This document shows, in pieces, positions 35,224 through 43,371 of a stretch of DNA of 64,000 nt (position 1 is the first letter of the stretch; each line of letters begins with the position of its first letter). The translations under genes and the position numbers were made by a program. The notes under the pieces are model-generated. The model did no database searches. It saw only the letters and a list, made by a program, of their open reading frames with translations, and was not told where the DNA came from. The stretch covers positions 33,165 to 97,164 of the forward strand of contig JASHNZ010000011.1 of the NCBI GenBank assembly GCA_030041355.1, given 5' to 3'. The DNA is from Nitrososphaerales archaeon. GTDB lineage: Archaea > Thermoproteota > Nitrososphaeria > Nitrososphaerales > CADDZS01.

Positions 35224-36405
35224 GTGACAGCTGCACTGTCGGTATTCATTTCAAGAATCGGATATACAAAAGTGGGCGACCACTGGGACAAGTCTCTGTC
35301 GGAAATCGCCTTCCAAGCATCTAAGGTGTTGCTGAAGGAGGAGGCCTCCCCACCAGATGCAATTATAATTGCAAATGCCCTTTCAGAACTCTCTTCTTCC
35401 CAAGGTAATCTCGCAGCAATAGTCGCCGACGCACTCGATTTGAAGGGGGTTCCGGCCTACCGGGTAGAAGCTGCTGGAGGATCAGGTGGTTCGGCGATCA
35501 ATCTCGGTGTAAATCTGATCAAAGGAGGGCAAATGGAGAGTGTCCTCGTGATGGGCGTTGAAAAAATGCGTGACCTCGATCCCGCGAAGGTGATGCAGGC
35601 CCAGGGTCTCTCTGAAAATGCGGATTATTCACAGTTCTTTGGAATTTCTATCGCGGCAATGAATGCTCTTTTGGCTAGAATGTACATGCACGAATACGAT
35701 GTAACCCGGGAAAAGCTTTCGGCCTTTCCTGTAGTGGCGCACAAGAATTCCTCCACAGCGGAGCACGCACAATTTCGAAAGAAATTCACGAATGAAGAAG
35801 TGTCAAGGTCTGAAGCTGTTGCGGATCCTCTTCGAGTTCTTGACTGCGCTCCCGTCGGCGATGGAGCTGCCTGTGCGCTTTTGGTTTCGGAAGACAAGCT
35901 CTCCTCTGAGCAAAGAAAATCAGCCGTAGAAGTCTTGGCAACCGAATCCTCCTCTAACCTGGTCAATTTTTTCGAAAGGCCCAAAATGCTTCATTTTGGC
36001 GCAACGGAAGTTGCAGCTCAGAAGGCATTGAAAAAAGCGCATCTATCGATGGAGGAAATAGACTTTCTGGAACTTCATGACTCTTATTCAGAACTTACAG
36101 CGATATCCTTGGAATCGATGGGTTTGTCAAAGCAGGGCGAAGCTTGCAATGATGCCGCGGCTGGGCGGTTCGACTTGAACGGGCAATTTCCCATTTCAAC
36201 ATTTGGCGGAATGAAAGGTCGTGGGTATCCAGTAGGAGCCGCTGGAGTTTATCAGATCTGTGAGGCCTTCATGCAACTGACTGAAAGGTCAGGATTTAAT
36301 CAAGTACCCAACGCCAGGTTCGGTCTAGTTCAATCAATGTCTGGAATCGACAGTTCTGCCTATGTGCATGTCCTCGGTTTTGCCGGAAGGACCGGCCGCA
36401 ACTAG
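35224..36405 (+). CDS. Thiolase homologue of the HMGCS/DUF35 operon, nucleophile missing
   Basis: A 393-residue SCP2-type thiolase homologue expected to supply acetoacetyl-CoA to HMG-CoA synthase. The fold is complete: FISRIGYTKVG start, VEAAxxSGGSA active loop, LELHDSYSELTAI with the catalytic histidine, and GGMKGRGYPVGAAG near the end. But the loop reads VEAAGGSGG, with Gly85 (codon GGA at 35476-35478) where thiolases have the nucleophilic cysteine (VEAACxSG), and the later GHP motif is GYP. It may be a non-catalytic partner or a different acyltransferase. GTG start, 9 nt after HMGCS. Confidence 0.88.
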   Translation: MTAALSVFISRIGYTKVGDHWDKSLSEIAFQASKVLLKEEASPPDAIIIANALSELSSSQGNLAAIVADALDLKGVPAYRVEAAGGSGGSAINLGVNLIKGGQMESVLVMGVEKMRDLDPAKVMQAQGLSENADYSQFFGISIAAMNALLARMYMHEYDVTREKLSAFPVVAHKNSSTAEHAQFRKKFTNEEVSRSEAVADPLRVLDCAPVGDGAACALLVSEDKLSSEQRKSAVEVLATESSSNLVNFFERPKMLHFGATEVAAQKALKKAHLSMEEIDFLELHDSYSELTAISLESMGLSKQGEACNDAAAGRFDLNGQFPISTFGGMKGRGYPVGAAGVYQICEAFMQLTERSGFNQVPNARFGLVQSMSGIDSSAYVHVLGFAGRTGRN

Positions 36406-36421
36406 AGTGTGAGGATAACAG

Positions 36422-36841
36422 TTGTCTGTCCCCTATTACCGCACGCGCGATAGATATTATCGGATGCTCGGAAACAAGTGCGAGAAATGCCAAGCCGAAT
36501 TCTTTCCCCCTGTGAACATCTGTCGGGCCTGCAAATCAATAGATCTAAAACCACTTGAAATGCCCGGCGCAGGAAAAATCTTGAGTTATACCTTGCAGAA
36601 GGAAAGCGTTGCAGGATTTGAAGAGCAGGAACCCATGGTCTTCGGCCTAGTGGAGCTCTCCAACGGCGTGCGACTCGTTGCGCAGATCGTAGACTTTCCA
36701 TACGAATCGCTAAAAATAGGAAGCAAGGTTAAGGCGGTTTTTAGGAGAGTGAAGGCTGACGGTCCCTCTGGTCAGATCTATTACGGCTACAAGTTCGGTC
36801 CGCCGCGGAGCCCAAGAGAAACCAGTGCGACCGAAGAGTAG
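36422..36841 (+). CDS. DUF35 zinc-ribbon/OB-fold scaffold protein
   Basis: A 139-residue protein: N-terminal helix (YYRTRDRYYRMLGNKCEKC), a rubredoxin-like zinc ribbon with CEKC and CRAC, then an OB fold (GAGKILSYTLQKE, VFGLVELSNGVRLVAQI). In archaea DUF35 proteins hold thiolase and HMG-CoA synthase together and channel acetoacetyl-CoA. It is 16 nt after the thiolase homologue. TTG start. Confidence 0.92.
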   Translation: MSVPYYRTRDRYYRMLGNKCEKCQAEFFPPVNICRACKSIDLKPLEMPGAGKILSYTLQKESVAGFEEQEPMVFGLVELSNGVRLVAQIVDFPYESLKIGSKVKAVFRRVKADGPSGQIYYGYKFGPPRSPRETSATEE

Positions 36842-36900
36842 CCCTTGGTGTTTTTAACCAATCCGAATTAAGGCGTTTCTGGCGTAAGTGATTCAAAGAA

Positions 36901-38409
36901 TTGAGCTCAAGCACTAATCAAGCTCCGACTTTCAGTGAGAAGAAGGCAACCTACGATGAAGTCTTGCGCTTGGCTCTCGAACGAGGGTTCTTTTTTCCCT
37001 CTGCAGAGATCTACAATGACGCTCCGGCCGGCTTTTGGGATTACGGGCCCTTGGGCTTCTTGATGAAATCCAACTTTCTTCGAGAATGGAGAAGGCGTCT
37101 CGTCAATTACGATGATATGCTCGAAATCGACGGATCCTTGATACTTCCGAAGATCGTTTTTGAGGCCTCTGGACATCTCTCAAGCCTAGTAGATCCGCTT
37201 GTTCAATGCACAAAGTGCGGAAACAGAATTAGAGCGGACAAGTACATTTCCGAGAAGACCGGATTGCAAATCGACGAACGACTCTCCCCGGAGGAGTTCC
37301 AGGAGCTGATTCAAAAGTACAATCTGAAGTGTCCGAATTGCGGGGGAGAGCTGGGAAAACCTGTAAAATTCAACATGATGTTTCGTGTGGGGGTTGGAGC
37401 CGAGAATGATGACGCGTATCTGAGACCAGAAACAGCTCAGAGTATCTTTGTTGACTTTTCACGTCTGTCAAAAACAATGCGCGTCAAACTTCCCAAGGGG
37501 GTGGCACAAGTAGGAAAGAGTTTCAGAAACGAAATATCACCTCGACAGAGCGTCATTAGACTTAGAGAGCTGATTCAAGCAGAGATCGAGGTTTTCTTCA
37601 ATCCCAAATCTCCCTTTGATTCAGCCAAATTAGAGAAAGCCAAGAATGTCAAGCTCAATGTCCTCTCCTTCCCGTATTCCGGAGAAGCGAGAGAGGTTAG
37701 CTTTGAGGCTGCTCTGAAAATCTTCGGGGGAATGGACATAATAGCTTACTATTTTGTTTTGTTGCAGAAATTTTATGAAAGCGTAGGTTTTGAGAAAGCG
37801 AATACAAGATTTAGGGAGCTGTCTCCGTCAGACAGAGCCTTCTATACTACTTCAGCTTTTGATTTTGAGGTAAAGACGAGTCTCGGATGGATTGAACTTG
37901 TAGCTTGTAACTACAGAACTGATTATGATTTATCTAACCATGCACGTATGAGTAAGAAGGATCTTTCGGTGATGGACGGAGAAGAAAAAATCGTTCCTCA
38001 TGTGGTAGAACTGAGCTTGGGTGTAGATCGTAGTCTCCTGTGCTTGCTAGTGAGTTATTTCATCCACGAACAGGACCGAGATGTTCTGAAATTGCGGCCC
38101 AACATTTCTCCCTATCTTGCGGCCGTTTTTCCGCTTATTTCAAAGCCGGAATTCCAAGTGAAGGCACGGACGATTTATGAGTCTCTGAAAAAAGAAGATA
38201 TTCCGGTTTTTTACGATGACTCAGGAAACATAGGTAGAAGGTATCGGAGGATGGACGAAGCAGGCACCCCCTTCTGCTTGACTATAGACCCCCAGTCACT
38301 GGAGGACAACACTATTACTATCCGAGAGCGCGATTCTATGAAGCAGGAAAGGATTCCAATTTCGGAGGTCGCGACAAAACTTCGAGTTCTGAGGGAAAAA
38401 GAAAATTAA
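36901..38409 (+). CDS. glyS: Glycyl-tRNA synthetase (alpha2, archaeal/eukaryal type)
   Basis: Class II synthetase, 502 residues. Motif 1 region RGFFFPSAEIYNDAPAGFWDYGPLG, a C4 zinc insertion (CTKCGN and CPNCGG), RPETAQSIFVDF, motif 2 FRNEISPRQSVIRLREL, and motif 3 VVELSLGVDRSLL are all present, followed by the anticodon-binding domain. Length is shorter than eukaryal enzymes but normal for archaea. TTG start 60 nt after the DUF35 gene. The cognate tRNA-Gly(GCC) lies at 58.5 kb. Confidence 0.96.
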   Translation: MSSSTNQAPTFSEKKATYDEVLRLALERGFFFPSAEIYNDAPAGFWDYGPLGFLMKSNFLREWRRRLVNYDDMLEIDGSLILPKIVFEASGHLSSLVDPLVQCTKCGNRIRADKYISEKTGLQIDERLSPEEFQELIQKYNLKCPNCGGELGKPVKFNMMFRVGVGAENDDAYLRPETAQSIFVDFSRLSKTMRVKLPKGVAQVGKSFRNEISPRQSVIRLRELIQAEIEVFFNPKSPFDSAKLEKAKNVKLNVLSFPYSGEAREVSFEAALKIFGGMDIIAYYFVLLQKFYESVGFEKANTRFRELSPSDRAFYTTSAFDFEVKTSLGWIELVACNYRTDYDLSNHARMSKKDLSVMDGEEKIVPHVVELSLGVDRSLLCLLVSYFIHEQDRDVLKLRPNISPYLAAVFPLISKPEFQVKARTIYESLKKEDIPVFYDDSGNIGRRYRRMDEAGTPFCLTIDPQSLEDNTITIRERDSMKQERIPISEVATKLRVLREKEN

Positions 38410-38410
38410 T

Positions 38411-39238
38411 TCACAGGGCAACTAATAACAAGTATACTCCAATGGAGATAAGAGCTCCCACCAGAATTCCGATGAAATTGACCACGTTGTTGTCAACGAA
38501 GCGTAGCCCCCTCACGGTAATGGTATTCTGTTCGTGATGCGTCAGATTTTCGGTAAACCTGCCACAAACTGCACACTTGTTTACCCCCTGAACCGTCGCG
38601 CCTAACAAGCTATCAAAGAATACCCCGATTACAGCACCCAGGATTACGGCCAAGCTTGCTGCGGCCGAGTTCCAGGGACCCATTCCCTTAATCGCGAGAG
38701 CTGCAAGACCAACAAGAGACATGCCAATGGCGGACAGAACTGCCGCAGCGTCTCCTAGAAGAGAGATGCCTCCAGAAGTGCCCGGTTCTACAGTCTTTGA
38801 CAGGTGAGTAATCAGCCTAGGTCTTGAGGGGCTAAGCAATCCTACTTCTGTTGCTAAAGTATCTGATAAAGCTGCAGCTACTGATGTCAAGAACATCACG
38901 GCGAAAATCTCTGAATGAGTATAAAGCTCTGCCACCGAAGCGATCGCAGCGACGCCGGCGTTCGCAATTGAATTCGGCCACGACCGGGTTCCAGATTTTT
39001 CTTGCGCAAATCCTATTTTTCTTTTGTAATCATATCTGTATTTCGTTAGGGCCGAAGAGACACCGACGAAAATTACTATCATGAAGAGCCAAGAAAAGCT
39101 GCCGGCTAGGAACGCTAGAAACGAAATAACCGCCCCACTTATCGCTCCTAGGAGGTCAATGGCGTGCCATCTAATGGCAACAAGCCCCAATCCTATTATT
39201 AGCAGTATACCGATTAGGAGCTCTACTTCAGATGTCAA
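38411..39238 (-). CDS. DUF92/TIGR00297 membrane protein
   Basis: A 275-residue membrane protein with about seven helices. SWPNSIANAGVAAIASV, AAALSDTLATEVGLLS and VEPGTSGGISLLG are the DUF92 signatures; a plant member phosphorylates phytyl phosphate, which suggests a polyprenyl-phosphate kinase role here, not shown. A GVNKCAVCGRFTENLTHHE segment adds a possible zinc site. It converges on glyS with one base between. Confidence 0.88.
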   Translation of the reverse strand: MTSEVELLIGILLIIGLGLVAIRWHAIDLLGAISGAVISFLAFLAGSFSWLFMIVIFVGVSSALTKYRYDYKRKIGFAQEKSGTRSWPNSIANAGVAAIASVAELYTHSEIFAVMFLTSVAAALSDTLATEVGLLSPSRPRLITHLSKTVEPGTSGGISLLGDAAAVLSAIGMSLVGLAALAIKGMGPWNSAAASLAVILGAVIGVFFDSLLGATVQGVNKCAVCGRFTENLTHHEQNTITVRGLRFVDNNVVNFIGILVGALISIGVYLLLVAL

Positions 39239-39271
39239 TCGTCGCAGATACCTTGTTTCAGTTTAGGAATC

Positions 39272-39988
39272 CTATCGGGATTTTCCGTATTTCGTCTGCT
39301 GAAGTTCGGCTAGAGCTGCCACAATGCCTTGTTCGCTTACATTCCCAGCTAGTGAAAGTATTATTTTTTCTTTCTCAGCAAGTGCCTTTGCCACTTCATC
39401 TGTTGCCTTCGGTCCATGAATAACTACCATCCGGGGCTTCAAATGGACCACTCTTATCGCAACCATGGGAGAGCGCCCTAAACCGACTTTTGTGAAGATC
39501 AATACGCGTTCAGTTGTTGCCCCGTATATTTTGTAAAAATCAAAGCCCGAAAGTGCGTAGATTGTCTTAATACTGTCAACAACCGTGTAACCGTAAATGT
39601 CGGTGCCGAGCTTATCAGCTCCTGTTACGACATTTCCGTCAACAGCTTTCAGAATCTCTCTTGCCTTTACTGGCTCTTTAAATTCCCCAATAGCTAGTAT
39701 CGCAGACTTATCTTTGGGGGCGATTTCCCTAGGTAGAAGCTTGTGATGGTTTTGGTCAAGTTTCACAAGTGCCGAAACGTACTTCTTTATGAAGCCCACA
39801 CCAGGTGATGCGCGTCTTCCGCTTTCGTAGTCGCTAAGAACTGATGGGGAAAGACCCATCTCTCTTGCCAAAACTGCCTGCCTGACCGCAATCCGCTCGC
39901 GCCACTTGCGCATTGCGTCGCCCGCATTGTCGCTTATTACTACGTCTCCGGCAATACGGGCAGCAAATTCTGCGTCGTCTACGCTCAT
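39272..39988 (-). CDS. XRE-type transcription regulator with C-terminal sensor domain
   Basis: A 238-residue regulator (COG1709-like). The helix-turn-helix is RQAVLAREMGLSPSVLSDYE around residues 36-55, with SGRRASPGVGFIKKYV after it. The C-terminal domain (residues 100-230) has alpha/beta pattern with IYGATTERVLIFTKVGLGRSPM and IRVVHLKPRMVVIHG, family-specific but of unknown ligand. ATG start at 39988. Common as a single gene in archaea; target unknown. Confidence 0.85.
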   Translation of the reverse strand: MSVDDAEFAARIAGDVVISDNAGDAMRKWRERIAVRQAVLAREMGLSPSVLSDYESGRRASPGVGFIKKYVSALVKLDQNHHKLLPREIAPKDKSAILAIGEFKEPVKAREILKAVDGNVVTGADKLGTDIYGYTVVDSIKTIYALSGFDFYKIYGATTERVLIFTKVGLGRSPMVAIRVVHLKPRMVVIHGPKATDEVAKALAEKEKIILSLAGNVSEQGIVAALAELQQTKYGKSR

Positions 39989-40115
39989 ATAGCCAAAAAG
40001 TTACGACAGTTGTCGATTTAAGTGTAACTTGACTCGCGTTTTTGAAAAATTAGGCGTGTGATTTATCTTCATAAAGGAAGGAATTTCGCTAAACGGAAAG
40101 CTGACCCTAACGATG

Positions 40116-41630
40116 TCATGCAACCGCCTCCTGTGCGAGAACAAGCTTTGGACTTGACTCGAGTTTGACATTGTTGGATTTTCTTCCAAAGAACTTCTTT
40201 GTCTGACCAAGAGTTAAGAATTGGGCTTCGCCGACTTTCACGAGCATTGGGAGATCCGAAACCACTTTTCCTAGAATTAGGCAGTGTCTCTTTGGAAGAG
40301 TTCGAACTATGGATCGAATCGTTTCGGAATCAGCTGTTGACGCCCGCGCAATCAAATCCAGGTCCGTCTGGTTTGTGAAATTAAAGAGGAAAATATTGTC
40401 CGCCTGACGATAAATACTATCATTTATCGCATCAGGTTGATTTGTGATTAAAGTCGTGAAGATCCCGAAGTGCCTCATCCTTGTGACAATATCATCCCAG
40501 TAAGTTTCCCTCAAATAGAGATGAGCTTCTTCAGCAAACAAGAAGATAGGTGGGATGGCTTCACGCTCTAACAATTGAACAAGCTTGCTCAATATTATTT
40601 CTACGACAATTCTCTTTGTGAGAGAAGATGAACTCTTCAGGGACACGACTATGGCGCCTCCCTCGCTCAAGAGCGATCTTACAACCCAATCGACTTTGAC
40701 CCCGCGATCCTCATCAGAAGTAAAAATCCCAGCACTTTTCAAAGTCTGAAATCTGGCATAGAGCGCATCTTTCACGAGCTCGTTGCATCTCCAATTCTGG
40801 ATCGCATCACCGAGGTAATCTATCGAGAGCTTATCCGAGGAATTTAGCGACCCTATTATTCTAATGAATTCGCGCAACGAAGCTCCCGGCGCATCAAGCA
40901 CATGTTGCATGAGGGAGATCAGGCTATATTCTCCTAGATAACTAAGGGAAAAGCGCAGGTTTTTTCCCGGCTCTAGTAGCACAACCCTGTTTGAGACCTC
41001 ATTCTTTGTTCCGTCTCTTGAAAAACCGAGGCCTTCGTATTCGTCATTTAGGTCAAAGATTATGACTATAGCCCCGTTGGCTACGAGAGAGCTCACCAAG
41101 AGCTTTGAAAGATGCGATTTTCCAGATTCTTTTTTACCCGTGATTATGGATAGGTGCCCGTCAATAGCTTCCCCGAATATTTTGAAGGATTCGCCATCCT
41201 TCGTCGTTCCGAGTCTTATCTCTGCCGACCCAGTTTGTCCTGCAAGATCTAAGAGTTTCGACTGCGAGATTTTCTTAATCTTAGATTTTGATCTTGAAGG
41301 TAGCCACGCCACGTTCGCGACCATGATTCCATTCTTAATGCTCCCTCGCACTTTGCATTTCAAGAGTCTCATGTCCTTTATCATTTGAGAGACCGAGCTT
41401 ATCTCAAACGGATCAAGCTCTACACCATTCGCACTTGCTTCAATAATCTGCTCTCGGATTATATCCTCAGTCAAAGATTGGCTAGGAATATAGGACTCTT
41501 CATAGACCTGCACAACAACCGAACCGATTTTCTGCTCATCAACTATCTCAAGATAGTCTCCTTGGTAAACACTCTCTGTGGGAAGGGCTACTAATAGAAT
41601 GTCATCCCCGGTCTTCTCGAGTATTCGCAT
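40116..41630 (-). CDS. herA: HerA-family hexameric DNA translocase
   Basis: FtsK/HerA ATPase that works with NurA, Mre11 and Rad50 in resecting DNA ends. The 504-residue protein starts with a HAS-barrel (VALPTESVYQGDYLEIVD), then Walker A in ITGKKESGKSHLSKLL near residue 165, Walker B PIFLFAEEAHLYL near residue 365, and the arginine-finger/sensor region ITNQPDAINDSIYRQADNIFLF. ATG start, 18 nt downstream of nurA, so they share a transcript. Confidence 0.92.
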   Translation of the reverse strand: MRILEKTGDDILLVALPTESVYQGDYLEIVDEQKIGSVVVQVYEESYIPSQSLTEDIIREQIIEASANGVELDPFEISSVSQMIKDMRLLKCKVRGSIKNGIMVANVAWLPSRSKSKIKKISQSKLLDLAGQTGSAEIRLGTTKDGESFKIFGEAIDGHLSIITGKKESGKSHLSKLLVSSLVANGAIVIIFDLNDEYEGLGFSRDGTKNEVSNRVVLLEPGKNLRFSLSYLGEYSLISLMQHVLDAPGASLREFIRIIGSLNSSDKLSIDYLGDAIQNWRCNELVKDALYARFQTLKSAGIFTSDEDRGVKVDWVVRSLLSEGGAIVVSLKSSSSLTKRIVVEIILSKLVQLLEREAIPPIFLFAEEAHLYLRETYWDDIVTRMRHFGIFTTLITNQPDAINDSIYRQADNIFLFNFTNQTDLDLIARASTADSETIRSIVRTLPKRHCLILGKVVSDLPMLVKVGEAQFLTLGQTKKFFGRKSNNVKLESSPKLVLAQEAVA

Positions 41631-41648
41631 TCTGCGAGCTCTCCAAGA

Positions 41649-42698
41649 TTAGACTAGTTTTCCGAGTATTGTCGCCCGAAGATCATCGGAGGGCACCTGG
41701 ATCAGATCATATTTCCTAGCAAGATAGGTTCTAACTGAGGATATTGTTGAGGAATCCAAGACGGAAAGGTGGTGTGCAAGTCTCAGAGTCTCGGGGTATC
41801 CTCTGAAAAAAGAATCGTTATACTTCATATCTGATAGGATTTGGCCTTCTTCTTCCCCGTTTGAAGGTGAAAAGTCCACTCTAAAGACAGACGAATTGGG
41901 TGAGAATTTAGCGACCACAATCCTGTTAGAACCGCAGTTAGGTAACAGCGCCTTAATCGAATTGGTCAGGTCGACGAAAACCTGGCTCTTTTGAATTGAT
42001 TGCAATTCCGCGACTGCATTTGACACTAGCCTAAGTGAGGTGGTTTTAGAAAGACCGACAAGCTGATTGAAGTTTTCTTCGCAAACATCTTGAACACTCT
42101 TGAGAGATGATTCTCTTTGTTCCAGGACTGATGTTCTTAACGCGCCGTCGGCCACAATGATCGAGTCAGATAGCGAGCGGGCCGCTTGAATTTGAGCGCG
42201 TCTCTCAAGATAGATTCTGACATAGCGCTCAGCTATCGCTCTGTCGAAGAGTATTAGATTTGAGATTTTCTTGGTGATGCCAGTGCTAAAGCTCGAGCTG
42301 AGAGTGTTCGGATCGAGATAGATAATTACGGGTCCGGCTCGGCAGTATCCTTGAATGGATCCCCCCTCGGCAAAAACAGTTGCTACACGACCAGCATAAA
42401 TTGAACCTTCATCAGTCTCGCCGACCAGAGCGCATGATGAATCGATGGATGCAATGGTTCTATCCCGTGGATTATTGCCAAAATCCCTCAGACAATTAGA
42501 AGTGTAATTGGTGACTGGTCGGGAAAGGGATTGAAGAGGAATCGATTCTTTTGAATAATCTGTCCTAAAAATGACCCTCTTGCCCTCAAGGTTCTCAAGC
42601 TTATTTCCTAAAGAAGAAAACCGGAACTCCTGCTCGAAGCTGGTATATGCTTCCGCATTATTCGGGATAAGCTTTAATTGGTTGTTCATCATGCGCAT
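41649..42698 (-). CDS. nurA: NurA nuclease
   Basis: 5'-3' exonuclease/endonuclease partner of HerA, RNase H-like fold. About 349 residues. Catalytic acidic strand RTIASIDSSCALVGETDEG near residue 95, then VIIYLDPNTL, SIIVADGALRT and C-terminal LRLAHHLSVL... with TYLARKYDL. The frame is open to 42806 but that reaches into the divergent gene; ATG at 42698 lies about 28 nt from the minus-strand TATA-like AATATTTATT (42722-42731), so a leaderless start is likely. First gene of nurA-herA. Confidence 0.85.
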   Translation of the reverse strand: MRMMNNQLKLIPNNAEAYTSFEQEFRFSSLGNKLENLEGKRVIFRTDYSKESIPLQSLSRPVTNYTSNCLRDFGNNPRDRTIASIDSSCALVGETDEGSIYAGRVATVFAEGGSIQGYCRAGPVIIYLDPNTLSSSFSTGITKKISNLILFDRAIAERYVRIYLERRAQIQAARSLSDSIIVADGALRTSVLEQRESSLKSVQDVCEENFNQLVGLSKTTSLRLVSNAVAELQSIQKSQVFVDLTNSIKALLPNCGSNRIVVAKFSPNSSVFRVDFSPSNGEEEGQILSDMKYNDSFFRGYPETLRLAHHLSVLDSSTISSVRTYLARKYDLIQVPSDDLRATILGKLV

Positions 42699-42728
42699 TA
42701 TGCATTGTATGGGCGCATGTAATAAATA

Positions 42729-42760
42729 TTGCGCAACATGCACACTATATAATTGCGCAA
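42729..42760. promoter_or_regulatory. Paired TTGCGCAA palindromes in the nurA/winged-helix divergent promoter
   Basis: Two exact 8-bp palindromes TTGCGCAA lie at 42729-42736 and 42753-42760, 24 bp centre to centre (a little over two helical turns). The plus-strand TATA (CTATATAA, 42745-42752) sits between them and the minus-strand TATA-like box overlaps the first. Additional GCGCAT elements lie at about 42693-42717. Likely operator for one regulator acting on both genes. Confidence 0.55.
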
Positions 42761-42771
42761 CTGAACAATAA

Positions 42772-43263
42772 ATGACCGAAGCGTTGGCAAAGGAGATCAC
42801 GGTCAAATTACGTAGGGCCGGCTGGGAAGTTGAGATAACTTGCTCAGAGTCTCAGCTAAAGCAAGCAATTGAGAGCGTACTATCTTCTCTTAACGTCTCT
42901 AGTTCATTGCCTTCGTTCACTTCCGAAGACACTGGGACCACGCAAGGAAATAAGACTTGCAGGGGTCTAATCGTCGATCTCTGGAGAGACTCTTGGTTCT
43001 CTGAAGGGAGATCTTTAGGCCAAGTCCACGAAGAAATAGCCAGAAGAGGCTATCACTATGACCGAACGGCCGTCTCGCATGCCTTGCGAGATTTAGTTTT
43101 GGAAAATATACTGACTAGGGAAGGAAACAGCAGGAACTACCAATACATTCAGAAGCGACCATCAGGCGTAACCTATTCAGAAAGAGACAAAGCTTCGCCG
43201 TCTGCACTTCGAGAAGGCGCGGAAATTTCCGAATCAGAAGAAACGACCGATGAAGAAAACTAG
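42772..43263 (+). CDS. Winged-helix protein divergent from nurA-herA
   Basis: A 163-residue protein. The N-terminal 45 residues (VKLRRAGWEVEITCSESQLKQAIESVLSSL) look like a small alpha/beta domain; residues 65-130 form a winged helix (GQVHEEIARRGYHYDRTAVSHALRDLVLENILTRE is the recognition helix region) and the last 35 are acidic. ATG start about 24 nt after its TATA box, so leaderless. Divergent position and the palindromes suggest it controls itself and nurA-herA. Family not named with certainty. Confidence 0.75.
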   Translation: MTEALAKEITVKLRRAGWEVEITCSESQLKQAIESVLSSLNVSSSLPSFTSEDTGTTQGNKTCRGLIVDLWRDSWFSEGRSLGQVHEEIARRGYHYDRTAVSHALRDLVLENILTREGNSRNYQYIQKRPSGVTYSERDKASPSALREGAEISESEETTDEEN

Positions 43264-43371
43264 CTCTTGCCGGACTGCTTTTCCCAAAGATTGTCTTTCA
43301 AGCCTGTGCCCCCTACTGTATTCAATCTCAGTTTCCGCCTAAATTCTACTCACGCTCTCTAAATTGAGTGA

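Noticed and set aside
42699..42806. Longer start for nurA
   Set aside because: It would pass through the divergent promoter and into the winged-helix gene; TATA position favours 42698.
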